Counted from the stretch's first letter, positions 37,299 to 50,676 are shown. The stretch is DNA of 64,000 nt from Viola odorata (GCA_963691705.1 OY829543.1:50820564-50884563), one strand, 5' to 3'. The notes: generated by a model not told the origin, from the sequence alone. Program-made: numbers and translations.

Positions 37299-39670
37299 TC
37301 ACTCAGTCCATTCAGCAGGTTCCCCATTCTTGCTAACGTATATTTCGGTTCCAACATTAATCAAGGACCATAGGCGTCGTGCAGGTCTTGTTCCAGGATC
37401 CTGCACAAGAGAGAAGACTCACGTAACAACTTAGAACTACCTGTAAAGTGCACCCAGTTCAAATACTAACCTTTGCTTGGATACTTTTACATGTAAATAT
37501 ATAGTAGTAATAAATTCTATAGGATTTTAACCAAAAAATAAATCTTTAGGATTAAATGTATCACCTGGTAGAAATATAAGCGACTTGAGAGCGCCCCCGC
37601 GTCAAGTTCCCGCGTCCTGGAATCACCAATCCATCCATCTCCTTGCCTTTCAGGATAGCCATGAACAGCCCGCTCAGGATGTGGAAGAAGTTGTACCAGT
37701 TCCTGTGCTTGCGGATTACTATATGGGTCACAAATATCGTATGGTTTCTCAAGAAAATTTGCATTTCCTGGGCTGCAGTACAAATGGTAAGCAGAATATG
37801 GAAACCGAGATGTTTCATTTCTGTATATGACTTCACCGCTAGGACTAACATGGTAAGGTGGACAGGAAACTACGTTATCTGGGAGGCACCAGCTTGTAGC
37901 TGCTGAATTGATAATCATCTCACTATATCTAGTCACATCTGTTAAAATATCACCGTCACATGGATCTCCATTGTTCTTCCAACAGCTTCCTATATCAATG
38001 AGATAAAACTGACTATTGGCCCCTCCGCCTTGGATAACGTCAAGTGTCAACTTTACCTTAAAATTTGGTGATTCTGGCAGCTGAGACGAAAAAGAAGAAG
38101 AGAGAATTATATATGCTTCTGATTTTGATTCATAGAGAGCTTTCGAAATTGTAAAGGAACTGGTTGATGACATAATTTGCACACCACTTAAGGACACAAA
38201 CTGAAAACTACTACATTTCAGGAAGATCATCTTCAATTTTCTAAAAAGTGAAAGTAAAAACTAAGTGGCAAGGATCATAATTAAGCATTTCAAAGTAGAA
38301 TGAATTCTACAGACAGCAATAAGAGAATGTCAAGTTAGCAAACCTTTCTCATGATTCCACTGCCGCTATAATGATATCCACCATTGAATCCTTCTGTTGC
38401 ATCTGCACGCAAGTACAACATAAGCCAGGGATATTTCGCAGATGTTGTCAGTCGGTGAGAGAAAACCCAACTCCCAGTGCTCAAGTTCTTCTGCCAAAAG
38501 ACTGAGAAGAAGGAATTCTTTCATGTGCCTTTACTCAAGTCAACATCAAGGTCATATGTCCCGTAAAATCCTCCAGTCAAAGAAACTGTTTCATGCTCAG
38601 GAAAAAGTAATCGTGACTTATTATGGTACACAAGTGGTTGATTCATGCACCCTTCACCAAAACATGGGAAGTTTCTGTCCGTTATTATTTTGCTGACTTT
38701 CTTGCCATTTTCCGGACAAAGTGAAGTGTTTTTGTCAAAGTTGCCATTCTTCAACATAATCATCCAGAACTGCCACGGTTTTGGCTGTTCACGCACCTCG
38801 CATAAAGAAGCAAGATATAGTTCCTTTTGAACAGCAAAAACGTCAGGATCTTTGGAGGATTTAAACTCTGGTGAAGGAAACTGGTCACCAGCTCCTAACA
38901 TGTTATCAGAGCTCTTCACTTTATGATGTACTTCACACCTGCTCCTATTATCAAAAAGATTGCGATCCAAAGAATCTGAAGATTGAAACATAAAGCTACA
39001 AAAATATGGTAGAACAACATATGCCTTTCATGAAATTTGCTATTTTGGAACCAACTCATGCATTTATGTGAAATGATATACAGCAACATAATTGAATCAG
39101 CACTCTCAAAGATATAATTATAGGAGGGAAACTCAGGTTATCAGCATTCTTAAAGACGCAATGAGACACGTTCAGCTGTAAAGAGAGAAGAATTAAATTA
39201 AACAAGGACAAGTGTACAGCAATACATTTTAGATCTCAAAGCTTATCGCACCTGAGCAGCGCGACGGCTCCTAAGAAAAGAGTACTCAAAGTAGCAGATA
39301 AGCAAACACTTGTTAAAATTCTCATTCCCATAACCGAATTATCAAATTGAGGCAGTGAAATGAGAACACATAACTCACTTCTGAGCATACACTCATCCAT
39401 ACAACACAATTTTCAGAGCATTTAAAGTAAATGAACGGATAAAGCAATCAACTTTATGACAAGAATAAACAATGAATGTGATCGATCAGCAAAAAAGAAT
39501 CAACCTTTTACCAAAAACAGAAAAGGATTAATAAAACATTTACAGAAAGCAATAAACATTACCAGAGATGGAGGGGCAGTACAAATCAGCACAATCAGCC
39601 ATCCTGGGGCTACCCATTTGAGGAGCTTCAAAACCAACTTCATTGCAGAAATTCCAAGCTTCAAAGTTGC
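37299..39670 (-). pseudogene. DUF7705-type plant secreted protein, decayed copy
   Basis: Four homologous blocks on the minus strand: 39670-39563 (FEAWNFCNEVGFEAP, MGSPRMADCADLYCP), 38975-38344 (CEVHHKVKSSDNMLGAGDQF, PKPWQFWMIMLKNGNFD, FPCFGEGCMNQP, YPWLMLYLRADATEGFNGGY), 38080-37565 (LPESPNFKVKLTLD, FYLIDIGSCWKNNGDPCDGD, DVTRYSEMIIN, YHLYCSPGNANFLEKP, ELDAGALSSRLYFYQ) and 37400-37299 (DPGTRPARRLWSLINVGTEI). All have plausible splice borders and belong to an uncharacterised plant family with signal peptides. Lesions: no 5' exon with start and signal peptide is seen upstream of 39670 before AGL12; TGA at 38521-38523 lies in frame inside well-conserved sequence; and after EWTE the frame ends at TGA 37299-37301, while the conserved SDFDVMIP tail continues in another frame. 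The usual WELD reads RELD. Transcription is possible, but a full protein is not. Confidence 0.8.
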
Positions 39671-42295
39671 CTGGTGCTGTTGTTGGCACAGGTTACGTGG
39701 CAAGGGTCACTGATTCGAGGTTCAATTGGAGTAAAACTAACTTATGAAAATAGAAAAATGTTTCGCTGACTCTCATTAACGTGTTAGCTGATTTCAGTGT
39801 GTTTGTGTAACAAATTTAAAATTTTATTATTGATTTTGTATGCACACTAATATAAAATGAGTATAATAATAATGTTAAGAAAATAAAAATATCAAATATA
39901 TTGACTTGTAACTCTTTTTTTTACACAAATATAAGTCTTTTATAATTTTTCAAAACGTACATTTTAAAATCAGGTGATTCTAAAAATTACCTAAATTTTA
40001 TCCACTGTGGGTCTATGGTTTAAAAAAGAACTTATTTTTTCTCAAAGTCTCGTATCAACAATATTTACAATTAATTTTACCAAAATTCAGTAGAAACTCA
40101 ACCAAGTTTAAGCTTATAATAACCTATCACAAGCTTGGTGCGGCCCATTGTTGCTCCTTCTTGCGTTGATCGATGGCGTTGGGCTCTTGTCGTACTGGGC
40201 TTGGGGCATCAATTATTCCCGGAACCGATTTAAGATCAGTTTAGGATTGTTTCTCAAATAGATTCTACTTTCTGTCACAATTAATTTAATGGTCAAAACT
40301 GTTTCCGTTAGAATCTTCAAATTTGATGCTTGTTGTTTTGACCCTTAAATCAAATTTTAGAGGAAATAGAATGTGTTAGGAAGTTAAACCAGTAAGAAAA
40401 ATAAGAATGTAAATCATAGTTGCAAGAAATACGAGTTTTAAACCTAAATAAAAATGTAGACAAGAATATTATTATTTGTTATGTGAGCCAATATGTATTA
40501 ATATCAATCTCTCAACTCTTAAAAATATTTATAATCTCTCGGCACTAAACTATAAATCGAGTAGTTTTAAAATTAATTATTTTATTGCACTAATTTTGTA
40601 ACCTTTAATAATTTTTCTTCTAAAATTAATTTATATTTGTAATCCAACCTTATGTAATAATATATATATTTTATTTGATGTCCAAAAATATCATAACAAA
40701 TGCAAATTATGCGATCATTATTATATATCACACTAAAGTTATTCGTACATAAAGAAGCCTCATTGATGGACATAGTACCCTCTTATTGGACACTTAATTA
40801 ATAAATATAAGTATACTCTAAAGTCTAAATCATTCAAAGAAGATTAGGGAATATCTCAGATTTGATTGGCTGATTGGTGTTGAGTATGCCCCTTTGCTCC
40901 CCTTCGCTGCTGTTATATTCCTTACGAATTTGGATCAATTGACAATTGGCTTGTTTTTGTGAGGCCAACTATATTTTTATGAACTTTTTCAATTTTAGTC
41001 CTTAAACTTTTGATTTTCTCTAATGATAATTTAGTTTAATATTGACTAAAAATTGTAATGAAGAGAAGATAAAACAATTGTCCAATTAAACAATGACAGG
41101 TTTATATGCATGTATAGCATAGCAACAATAAATAATGAATGTTGTCACCTGAAAGGAACCCACTATCACAAATTAACTAAAAGAGCACAGAAACCACTTT
41201 TAAGGAGAACCTGTGACTATTTAATAGTACTAACAACTAATCAACGTGGCAACCAGATGGGAGAATATCCACATGTCAACAACCCCTTAAGCCTCCTCTA
41301 CAATCCATCTATTTCTTGGTTTCTATTCAATGTTGTCAATTGATTTGACTAGATTCGTCGGGTGCATGTATAATTAGGTGTTGGATATATTAATTAGGTA
41401 TGGGCTATAAAGTTTTTATAAATAAAAAAAAATATTGCTGGTAAATTTTTATGTTTTTTTTAAAACAATCGGTTTAATCCGATTCGATTCGGTTTAACTT
41501 TTCAAGATTGGATAATTCAATATCTGAACGGTCCAAAATGATCTAATAATTTAACCCATTTGAACCATATTAAAACAATAATTCATTCATTTTTTATTTA
41601 TAATTCGGTATGGTTCTAATAACATTAGGCATATATTTAGTTTGTAATTATGTACATGTCATTTTCATTTGGAGTATACATAGGAGAAAAAAAATTATCA
41701 TTAATGTTGTTTAATTAGAAGACTATTAAAAACGGTAGCCCAAAAACCCACGTGTCCGCATGTCCTCCCTCTCTTGTGTAGTCTTTTGAAAGTTAAATCT
41801 TTAAGCTAACAATGAAAGTTTAATTAGGCACTTTGCCCCCACCAGTCATATCATGGCAAGAGCAAAGAAGCTTGGAGATGCTATAGAATAAAAAATAATT
41901 ATTACTCTTCTATTTATTACAAAACGGACTCTTAATTCCTTTCGCAATAATTAAGATTACTCTCAATAATTTTATCAATTATCGACAATCAACACTAATC
42001 TTAATTTCTCAATAACATAATTTTTTTAAAAGAACCCAGAAAAAAAGAAAAATATACATAGATTCTCTCACTCTCTTGCCGCTGGGGCTGGGCTATTTAA
42101 GTTTTTCACGCTCCACTACTTGAAAACCAAAGTTTTAGGCAGTTTTCTGCTTCTTGAGTGCAGGGGGAGGAGATTGCATCAGCCTCGAAGCTAGTTCAAA
42201 CTAGTGGGAGGTTGTGTGCACCCAAAAAAACTAACTTTTTATTTCATCCTACCAGCTAAAAACAGAGAGAAAAAGAAAAAGATACATAGTAATCA
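39671..42295. other. Intergenic, upstream of AGL12
   Basis: About 2.6 kb, AT-rich. A possible TATA element (CTATTTAAG) lies at about 42092-42100, 200 bp before the AGL12 ATG. No gene or clear element seen; the missing first exon of the DUF7705 copy was looked for here and not found. Confidence 0.5.
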
Positions 42296-45200
42296 ATGGC
42301 TAGAGGAAAGGTTCAGCTGAAACGTATTGATAACGCAGTGCACAGGCAGGTCACCTTCTGCAAGCGCCGAGCTGGGCTTCTTAAAAAGGCTAAGGAGCTC
42401 TCTGTTCTGTGTGATGCTGAAATCGGAATCTTCGTTTTCTCCGCCCAAGGAAAGCTGTACGAATTAGCTACCAAAGGGTATGTTACTATGCTTTTCTCAC
42501 TCTCGTTGCTTGAGTAAGAAATTGCTAGCTCAATAGTTTTATATTGAAAAATTATCTGCTGGATTCATTTTACTAATTTAGAGATATTTAGAGAAATTAT
42601 AACAATCATAGATCAAACTTAAAATCTTATATTATAAAAAAAATTGTATTAATCGATTGAATTATAATTTTGTATGTAAATTTAGATATGATTAGGATGC
42701 ATAAAAACATAGTTATATATTCAAGCAAGCAAGCTACATATATAGTTAATTAATGACTTTGTTTTTTTGTTTTGAATTGTGCAATATATATAGAACCATG
42801 CAAGGGCTGATTGAGAAGTACCTCAAGTCCACCCGCCAAGCTCAACCTGTTAGCCAAGATGCTGAGACCACAACTCAGCTTCTGGTATGCCATCTGTCAT
42901 GTCTTCCCTTCAATCATTTAAATATTTTAATTGCAAAGTTATATAGAAAATAAATTAATCATTCAGTAATTCTTTTAGAGAGAGAAAAAAAAAGTGTTTA
43001 CAGTAATTACGTAGGATTAGTTGGATCAAGTTTATAAACACCGAAAAATTATAAGAATTCATAAGTATATGGATTTTATCAGAGATCTTTTACGAATTAA
43101 TGTTTGTTAATCATTAAACATGAAACTAATTTTTACAGTAATCTTAATGCAGAAGAAGTTCTTTTTGGCATGTAAGTTTTTGTAACATGTACTCCCTTTT
43201 ACGAATCTTTTGGTCCATCTCCTATTGTCATTTTATCTTTTCCGAAGCATATATTTTATGAAAATAACAAATTAATCCTTCTGCGTCAAGCCAATTTAAT
43301 GATGGTGTGGTAATTTGAGTGGAGACGATGGAAATGAAACAATATGAAATAAAATAAGATCAAACATTATTGTTTTAAATTTTACTACTATGCTGGCAGC
43401 GACAATTAATAAAATTAGGAAGGAGTATTAATTAGTCATCAATTTCCATTTTATTTTATTTCCTAAATTACTCAAAAGACTACTAGCTGGTGGAGCATCA
43501 GATTCCCATCGCAATATTATTGATGATTAATGCCCAAATTAATTGATTATAGTTATCTTTCAAATTTTATTAGTACTGTCTAGATATTATGGAACTCTCT
43601 AAATAGTCTCAATTATTTATAATTTTATTTATTTATTTATTTTTAGTAATATATAGTGATATTGTTTTGTTTTTATCAAAATTTTAATCATGAATGGTAA
43701 TGGAATATACAAAGCAGGAAGCAAAAGAGGAGATCAATATGTTAAAGCAAGAGATTGAGACACTTCAATTGGGAATCAGGTACTTTACCATGTCGTTGAA
43801 CATCAATTATATATATTAACTAGCAAATTGGTCGGGAGCTAATTAAAAAATATTCACAGTAAATTTTATAAAAAATATTGAAAGAAGTAATTTTGTGTGT
43901 TTTAGTTTAATCAAATTTAAAAAAAAAATGAAAAAGTATGAAATTCTAAAAAATATGTATGAGTTCGTTTTTATTTTATTTTATGAATATGGGGACTAAA
44001 TTAACCATTTACGTATTGATTGAAAATATTTTATGCATGTGTGAACTAAATTAATTAGTTAGGGGTTTACTTAGAATTTTTTTTAAAAGAAATATAAAAT
44101 TCTATAAATTCGTGAGTTTAATTAATTTTTTTTACGAAACACGGAGACTAAATTAATCATTTTGGGTCTTGATCGCAAATATTTTACAAATTCGGTGACT
44201 AAATTAATCAGTTGAGGGGTTTACTTAGAATTTTTTTAAAAGAAATATAAAATTCCATAAATGCATGAGGTCAATTAATTTTTTTTACTAAACACGGAGA
44301 CTAACTTAATCATTTTGGGTTTTGATCGCAAATAAACTTCCTTCGTCTCCGGGGAAAAAATGAAACTAAAAAACTAAATACCCTCATATAGAAATTCTAA
44401 CTTGGATAACTGAAAAAAATAAAATTGATCAAACCCGACTTGTAAAAAGTTTCGGAGGGAGTACAAGTGGCCGGCCACCGTAGCTACTGTCGTATAAATA
44501 TATAAACTTCCTTCATCTCCCGGGAAAAAAAAGAAACTAAAAAACGTACTATAAATTCACAATTTTTTTAAAAGCGATAATATATTTTTTTTCTTCTTCT
44601 CCATTTTCATATATAGTATAAATTAACAATAATTTAAACGTTGTCCAGGTATATGTTTGGAGGGGGAGCAGCAGAAATGACATTGGATGAATTACATGCA
44701 CTGGAGAAACATCTTGAACTCTGGATTTATCACATTCGCTCAACAAAGGTGTGTGTGTCAATGTCAATTGTTTTTCTTTTTTAGTAAAGGATATATATTA
44801 AGAGATGGATTACGTTAAAATGTGCGAACTAAAATTCTATGTGTTGACACAAAGTTTAACATATTTGGCGAATTGGAACAGATGGAGATTTTGTGTAAAG
44901 AGATCCAGCAGTTAAGGAACAAGGTTAGTGTGCTGATTATCAATTTATGTTAAACCTCAATTGCTAGTATTAAACATATTTTCCTTTTGTATGTTAGCTA
45001 CTATAAAAAAACAAAACAAAACAAAAATCTTATTTTTGTAAGTGTGAGACAATTATTACTTTCAATTCTCTATTCACACTCCTATTCTTTTATTTTTTGA
45101 CAAAAAATACCCTTATGATTTTATGAAATTAATTAAAACTAATGGTTAGGATTATAATGGGATTACATAGTTAAAAAAAACAAAATCAAGATAAATTCTA

Positions 45201-46409
45201 ATTACATATATATGTTTTCTTTCTCCTTTACGAAAAATAAATAATTTAAAATTAGTCAGACGACACAAGATTTTATTTTCTTTAAATGTTTATATGAGTC
45301 TTCCATCCAACCTCCTTAAATGATCAAAACTAATTCAACAAGCTATGAAAAATCTGGATCCGATTCCTCTAATTTTCCCTTGAACATGACCAGTCATGTT
45401 AGAAGAATCTGAACCGTTCAATAAAATTGGACGGATGAGATTAAAAATTCAAGTCATTAATAAGTTGGTCAGTCAATAAAATTCAACAAGTAGTCAACTC
45501 ATTAATGACTTGAATTTTTAATCTCATCCGTTCAATTTTATTGAACGGTTCAGATTCTTCTAATATGACTGGTCATATTCAAAGAAAAATTAGAAAAGCC
45601 CAATCCGAAAAATCTAACTCTTTTTTTTCTCGGGGTATTTTCTCAATTGAGATTAATCCCGTTTGAAGTTTATTTAGTTTCTTAAATGGTAATAACTCTC
45701 CTATCCTATAATGGTTTTCTCAATTCTTAAAATTTAAATTCAAAATATTCAAAATATAGGTTTACCACTTAAATTTAATTTTTCTAATTTTAGCATGGTT
45801 TCTTTCTTAGGAGAGTCTCACGGAGAACAAACGAATGAAACTTATGCAATTAATGAGTTTATGATTTTTAGAAATATTTTTAAACTTCTAAATTAAAAAA
45901 GAGTATATATGCAACCGCAGTCGCACTCACAACAATAACCCCGAAAGCACAAACGACAAAATGTATTTGAACTTTACTTAAAAAACAAAGGAAAAACCTT
46001 TTTGAGAATAGAAGAGCTCTTATTATAGATGCGTTAAACGACAATCACACACTAGCACGCTACTCGTCGTTCACTTATTACAGATGCGCGCTGTTTCACA
46101 ATTAGCAGGCCCTTACAACCCTCGGCCCATGGGCCAACAACAATGATTTAAAACTCTTTTTGTTTGGTGTTTATAGGAAGGAATATTGAAGGCTGCCAAC
46201 CAATACCTCCAGGACAAGGTAATTAAAAATGAAATTAGCAGTTATCAATTTAGAGATGTCATTTGGAAAACGATTTGGATCTAACAAAACGAATTTAATG
46301 TTCTTTCTTTCAGGTGGAAGAAAACATTGACATCACTAACTTTGCACCAATAACCACTAATTTTCCGTACCCGCCGCTAACTATACCAAATGAAGTCTTT
46401 CAGTTTTAG
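42296..46409 (+). CDS. AGL12: AGL12/XAL1-type MADS-box transcription factor
   Basis: Seven exons, 42296-42477, 42794-42884, 43718-43779, 44649-44748, 44882-44923, 46177-46218 and 46314-46409, give 204 residues. All introns are GT..AG with MIKC-type phases. MADS domain 1-60 ([50 protein letters not shown]), I region with [13 protein letters not shown], and K domain ([58 protein letters not shown]). A short C-terminus ends [12 protein letters not shown], like the conserved end of Arabidopsis AGL12 (XAANTAL1). Known members act in root meristem proliferation and the floral transition. The phrases ARGKxQLKRI and FGGG place it in the AGL12 clade. Introns are unusually loaded with MITEs and tandem repeats. 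Confidence 0.94.
43192..43425 (-). mobile_element. Stowaway-type MITE in AGL12 intron 2
   Basis: Inverted, shortened copy of the 259-bp family (for example TGAAACAATATGAAATAAAA and TAAGATCAAACATTA), flanked by TA, ends CTCCCTTTTACGAATC and TTAGGAAGGAG. Confidence 0.75.
44020..44330 (+). repeat. 154-bp tandem duplication in AGL12 intron 3
   Basis: Two adjacent copies, with GGGGTTTACTTAGAATTTTT starting at about 44062 and 44216, followed in each by AAATATAAAATTC.ATAAAT and ACACGGAGACTAA. Differences between copies are few. A third partial copy may precede them. Confidence 0.75.
44336..44462. mobile_element. Stowaway-like MITE in AGL12 intron 3
   Basis: Ends CTTCCTTCGTCTCCGGGG and TTTCGGAGGGAG are loosely inverted, followed by TA. 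The phrase TATAAACTTCCTTC.TCTCC recurs at 44500-44520, so a second fragment lies just before exon 4. Borders approximate. Confidence 0.5.
45345..45615. mobile_element. Hairpin MITE in AGL12 intron 5
   Basis: Near-perfect inverted arms of about 120 bp. The left arm at 45345-45468 includes ATGACCAGTCATGTTAGAAG, AATCTGAACCGTTCAATAAA and ATTCAAGTCATTAAT; the right arm at 45490-45615 is its complement. A loop of about 25-40 bp lies between them. No coding capacity. No clear target duplication was identified. Confidence 0.75.
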
Positions 46410-48488
46410 GAGAGCATGGTATTGCTTCTTTATCTGTGAAATATTTTGCATAATCATGTGTTTATCTGTTGTCTAGTTTTCTTGTGATATGACAATGGTG
46501 TGTTGTCCTATGTACGAATTGGGTATTTTCACACAAACAATATTTTATTGTCTGAAACTTAAATGAATGTTGTTTCTTATTATTATTGGACGTATCAATT
46601 TATGTTTGAAATACTAACTATTTTATTAATAAAGTTGTAATAGCTGATATGTTAAGATATGATTAGGGTTCCTTTAAAAAAGAAGAATATTTTATTATCT
46701 GAAACTTAAATGAATGTTGTTTCTTGTTATTGGACGTATTAATTTAGGATATGTTTGAGATACTAACTATTTTACTAATAAAGTTATAATGGCTGATGTG
46801 TCAAGATATAATTAGGGTTTCTTTGAAAAAGAAGAAGATATGATTAGGATTTATCATTTTCTAATTAGGTTATACGAGTTGGAATGAAAGTTAATATGCT
46901 TCTTGCGTACTCTAGGTTAAAAGTTCTACTCCCAGTAGGAAATGAAATTCAACTCGATTTTTAATATGTGTAATCTCGTTCGAGTATTATCAGACGTTCA
47001 AAATATGTTTTCTACCTTTTCACTTAAACTTAGACCTCGATTGCCTTTCATTTTTCTATTTACCATATTAATTTTTAAAATTATATTTGAGATCTCACTT
47101 AGGAAAAAAATTCATACATTTGGTTTATAAGTATGCCTACATGCATGCGTATAATTTCCTAAATGAATATTTCCTCCGATTTTTAATAGTTGTATATTTA
47201 GTCAAAAAAATAGTTTGTAATTAATTGTCGTATTTATAATTTTTAGAAAGTTAGTTGATGCTTTTTAATTAATTTTTATTTTTTTTATAAATTACAAAAT
47301 CTAACTCAATCAATTTAATTCACGCTAATTTTTAATTATTCAATTTAAAATAATTAAAGTAATTAATACAGTGAATAGAAATAATTAGTTTAATGCATTT
47401 GTAATTAAAATTAATAATTATTTTATTATGTATAATTATAGTTATAAAAATGACTATTAGAAATCAGAGGTGGTACGAATAATAATTATTGCAAAAGTCA
47501 AACTGTGATGAATGAATGCTCTGCTTGCCACCAAACAACTACCCCATACACATGCGGGAGACATTACGTTCTGTTTGGAGCCGAGGTTGATGTCTTGGGA
47601 ATATCAATATAATAGGTGATTTTGTCAGTGCTCTCCTATTTTTTACCCTCACCCAAATAATTACACGTCACTCATTATTTACTTTCATTTTACTTATTAA
47701 TTAATTAGTCTCTTTTATTCTTTAAAATTTACACTTAAATCCAAATAAATATATTTACAGTATTTGCTTTCTTACTCTCTCTATAAAATTTAAATAAAAA
47801 ACTTTTCGTTTTTTTTCACATTAACAATCTTAAATTTTATCAAATAATTTAAATATTAAAGATATATTTGAATAAATCAATAAATTTATGATACTTTTAA
47901 TGACATGGCCGTGACACCAGACTTGGGCACGAGCCGTGGCATCTGATGACACAATAGGGCACGAACTGTGGCACCTAATGGCACGCTATGACATGAGCCG
48001 AGGTCGAGAGTGGCGGAGGGCCATTATGAAATGGGAGCGAAATGTGATGAGAAGAGAAGAGAAGAGAAGGGTTAGTGTTTGTGTCTAAATTAAATGAGAT
48101 TTGAGGCACATTGGGCAAAATTGTTCTGACAAATTGACAATATAGCCTATGTAGCCTACAAAAACATAGCATTTATATCTTGCCAACATATCCACCAATG
48201 TATGTCTTGAACGTATATATGAAAAGGGAAAATCAGAATGGGCGCAAGAATAGTAAATTAATCAAGAAAAATGGCAAGCACAGCACCACACCACATCCAT
48301 CAGTACTGCAGTTACTGCAATGGAGCGAGCGGATGAGCTCATTTACTAATTCCTCAACGACCCACCTTAGCTGCAATGCCTCTATTTAAGATCTCTTTTC
48401 ACACTCATAAAACCCACACCCCATTTCCATTTTCCATCACAAATCCTATTTTTTTTCCCCCCTTTTCCCTAGCTTAGCTAATTAAATT
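46410..48488. other. Intergenic between AGL12 and the first GDSL gene
   Basis: Contains a tandem duplication of about 147 bp at 46538-46833 (GAAACTTAAATGAATGTTGT in both copies), AT-rich sequence, and a GC-richer patch at 47904-48010 with repeated GGCACGA..CGTGGCA phrases. A TATA-like CTATTTAAG lies at about 48381-48389, 100 bp before the GDSL start. Confidence 0.5.
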
Positions 48489-50475
48489 ATGGCTACCACT
48501 TTCAACTATTTTCTGCTGTGTTGTTTCATGGTCTGTTGTGTCATGGCATTAGGCCAGGAAGATGTTGATCCAGTTGATCCTGTTGATCCAGAAGGAGGGA
48601 GGAGGAGAGAATTGGTTCCAGCCATGTTTATTTTTGGAGATTCTCTCATTGACAGTGGGAATAACAACAACCTTCCTTCCTTTGCCAAGGCCAACTATTT
48701 CCCTTATGGAATAGACTTCAATGGTGGAGCTACTGGCCGTTTCTCCAATGGTTACACCATGGTTGATGAAATAGGTCAGATTATTATTTTTATTACTATT
48801 GTTGTTGTTAATTAATTAGTCAGTAACTCGGCTCGTTTGCTGGTAGCAAAGTACCAACCGTTCCGTTAGTGGAAAGAAAAAAAAATTGATTTACAGAGGC
48901 AATCCTTATGAAATCTTGTGCATGTATTTATGCAGCTGAAAATCTTGGACTGCCTCTAATTCCTGCATATTCTGAGGCCTCTGGATCCCAATTGCTCAAT
49001 GGTGTCAACTATGCCTCTGCTGCTGCTGGAATCCTTGATGACACTGGCAGAAATTTCGTAAGTTTAGTTTGATCTGTTTTTTTTGAAAAAACATATTAGT
49101 TTGATCTCCTAAGATCATTGGACTAAATTGAAATTTAGAAGTTGAAGTTGAAATTGAAATTGAAATTGAAATTGAAATGGAAATTGAAATTGAAATTGAA
49201 ATTGAAATGGAAATTGAAATTGAAATTGAAATGGTTCTTTAAGAAAGGATGCCATTTCTTGTTCTTGGAGCCGCTGTCTTAAATGCAAATTTAAATCCCA
49301 TGTTGTTGACTACTCAAGAAGTTGGCCATGCTGTTAAAATCTGTGAGGGAGGCATTTATTACTGACCACATTCTGCACTTCACAAGAAAAAAAAGGAACA
49401 TTCCAGCACAAGTTAATTTATTATTATAAGTTTGGTCAACCACCTTAATAACATAGTACTTGATACTAACATGATTATGGTATTGTAAGTATTAAATGTT
49501 TGCATTTGTTTCTGTCTTGATTAGGTGAGTCGCATACCATTCAATCAACAGATCAGCAATTTTGAGAGCACCCTTAATCAGCTTAGTGGTAATCTTGGCG
49601 CAGATGAGTTGAGTAAGGCACTTTCAAGGAGCATTTTCTTTGTGGGTATGGGCAGCAATGACTACCTTAATAACTACCTCATGCCTAACTACCAAACAAA
49701 GAACCAGTACAATGGCCCACAATATGCCAATCTCCTGGTACAGCAGTACAACAAGCAACTCACTGTAAGAAGATGTAACTCTTTTTCACCACTAATTTTG
49801 GATCTTTTTAGAGGTCCGATGTTCGATCCTTGCGATAACGAAACTTAATTGCTTTCGTGGTGAAAAATGTGCAGCAACTCTACAATCTTGGAGCTAGGAA
49901 ATTTGTGATAGCAGGATTAGGAATAATGGGATGCATTCCAAGCATCTTAGCCCAGAGCCCTGCAGGTCTATGCTCTGAAGAGGTGAACCAGCTGATCCAG
50001 CCTTTTAATGAGAATGTCAAGACCATGTTGGACAATTTCAACACCAACCTACCTGGTGCAAGATTCACTTACATTGACATTGCTCATATGTTCAAAGACA
50101 TCTTGACCAATTCACCAAACTATGGTATGATTATAGGATTCAACATATGTGACAATTAAAGTTTCATGTTCTTCCCAATTCGAAAGTTATTGATTTCGTT
50201 CTGACGATTAAACTTTTGTGTACTTGATGATTTGTGTAGGATTTAGTGTTGCAAATCGCGGATGTTGTGGGATTGGTCGAAATAGGGGTCAGATTACATG
50301 TCTTCCATTCCAAACACCATGCATCAACAGAGAGCAGTACATTTTTTGGGATGCATTCCACCCAACAGAAGCTGTCAACAGATTGATGGGAAAGAAAGCT
50401 TTTAATGGAGACCTAAGTGTTGTGTATCCTATAAACATAGAGCAGCTTGCCAATCTTAATGTGGGGGGCAACTAA
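48489..50475 (+). CDS. GDSL esterase/lipase, secreted
   Basis: Five exons, 48489-48774, 48936-49057, 49525-49764, 49875-50124 and 50240-50475, encode 377 residues, the usual length for plant GDSL lipases. A signal peptide (about 1-22, cysteine-rich) precedes a short [11 protein letters not shown] spacer. SGNH-hydrolase blocks follow: [15 protein letters not shown] with the nucleophile Ser52; II, a conserved Gly in [24 protein letters not shown] with Asn181; [10 protein letters not shown] with Asp337 and His340. It should hydrolyse lipid or cutin-like esters in the apoplast. The intron pattern matches the neighbouring minus-strand GDSL gene, so the two probably arose by local duplication. Intron 2 contains a GAAATT hexamer microsatellite. 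Confidence 0.94.
49140..49233. repeat. (GAAATT)n microsatellite in GDSL intron 2
   Basis: About 15 hexamer units, mostly TGAAAT, with occasional TGGAAA variants. Confidence 0.9.
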
Positions 50476-50676
50476 TTCAAAACTTTGCTTCATCCCCATC
50501 TTTTAATCATTCATGTACTTGTACTTTCAAATTCGTATATGAAAATCAGTGGTGTCACCTTAGTGGTATATGTTTACAATACTTCCATGAATTAACAAAC
50601 ATAATATAGCAATAATAGTTAATTAGACACTTATTATAATATGAAACATATAAGCGTAACAGGTTGGTCGCGTCCA

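Noticed and set aside
39500..39643. Apparent signal peptide frame MKLVLKLLKWVAPGWLIVLI
   Set aside because: It is the wrong frame of the DUF7705 exon; the overlapping frame gives the conserved FEAWNFCNEVG.
45345..45615. MIRNA precursor
   Set aside because: The arms are far too long and near-perfect along their whole length, as in a MITE; no distinct miRNA duplex can be argued from sequence alone.
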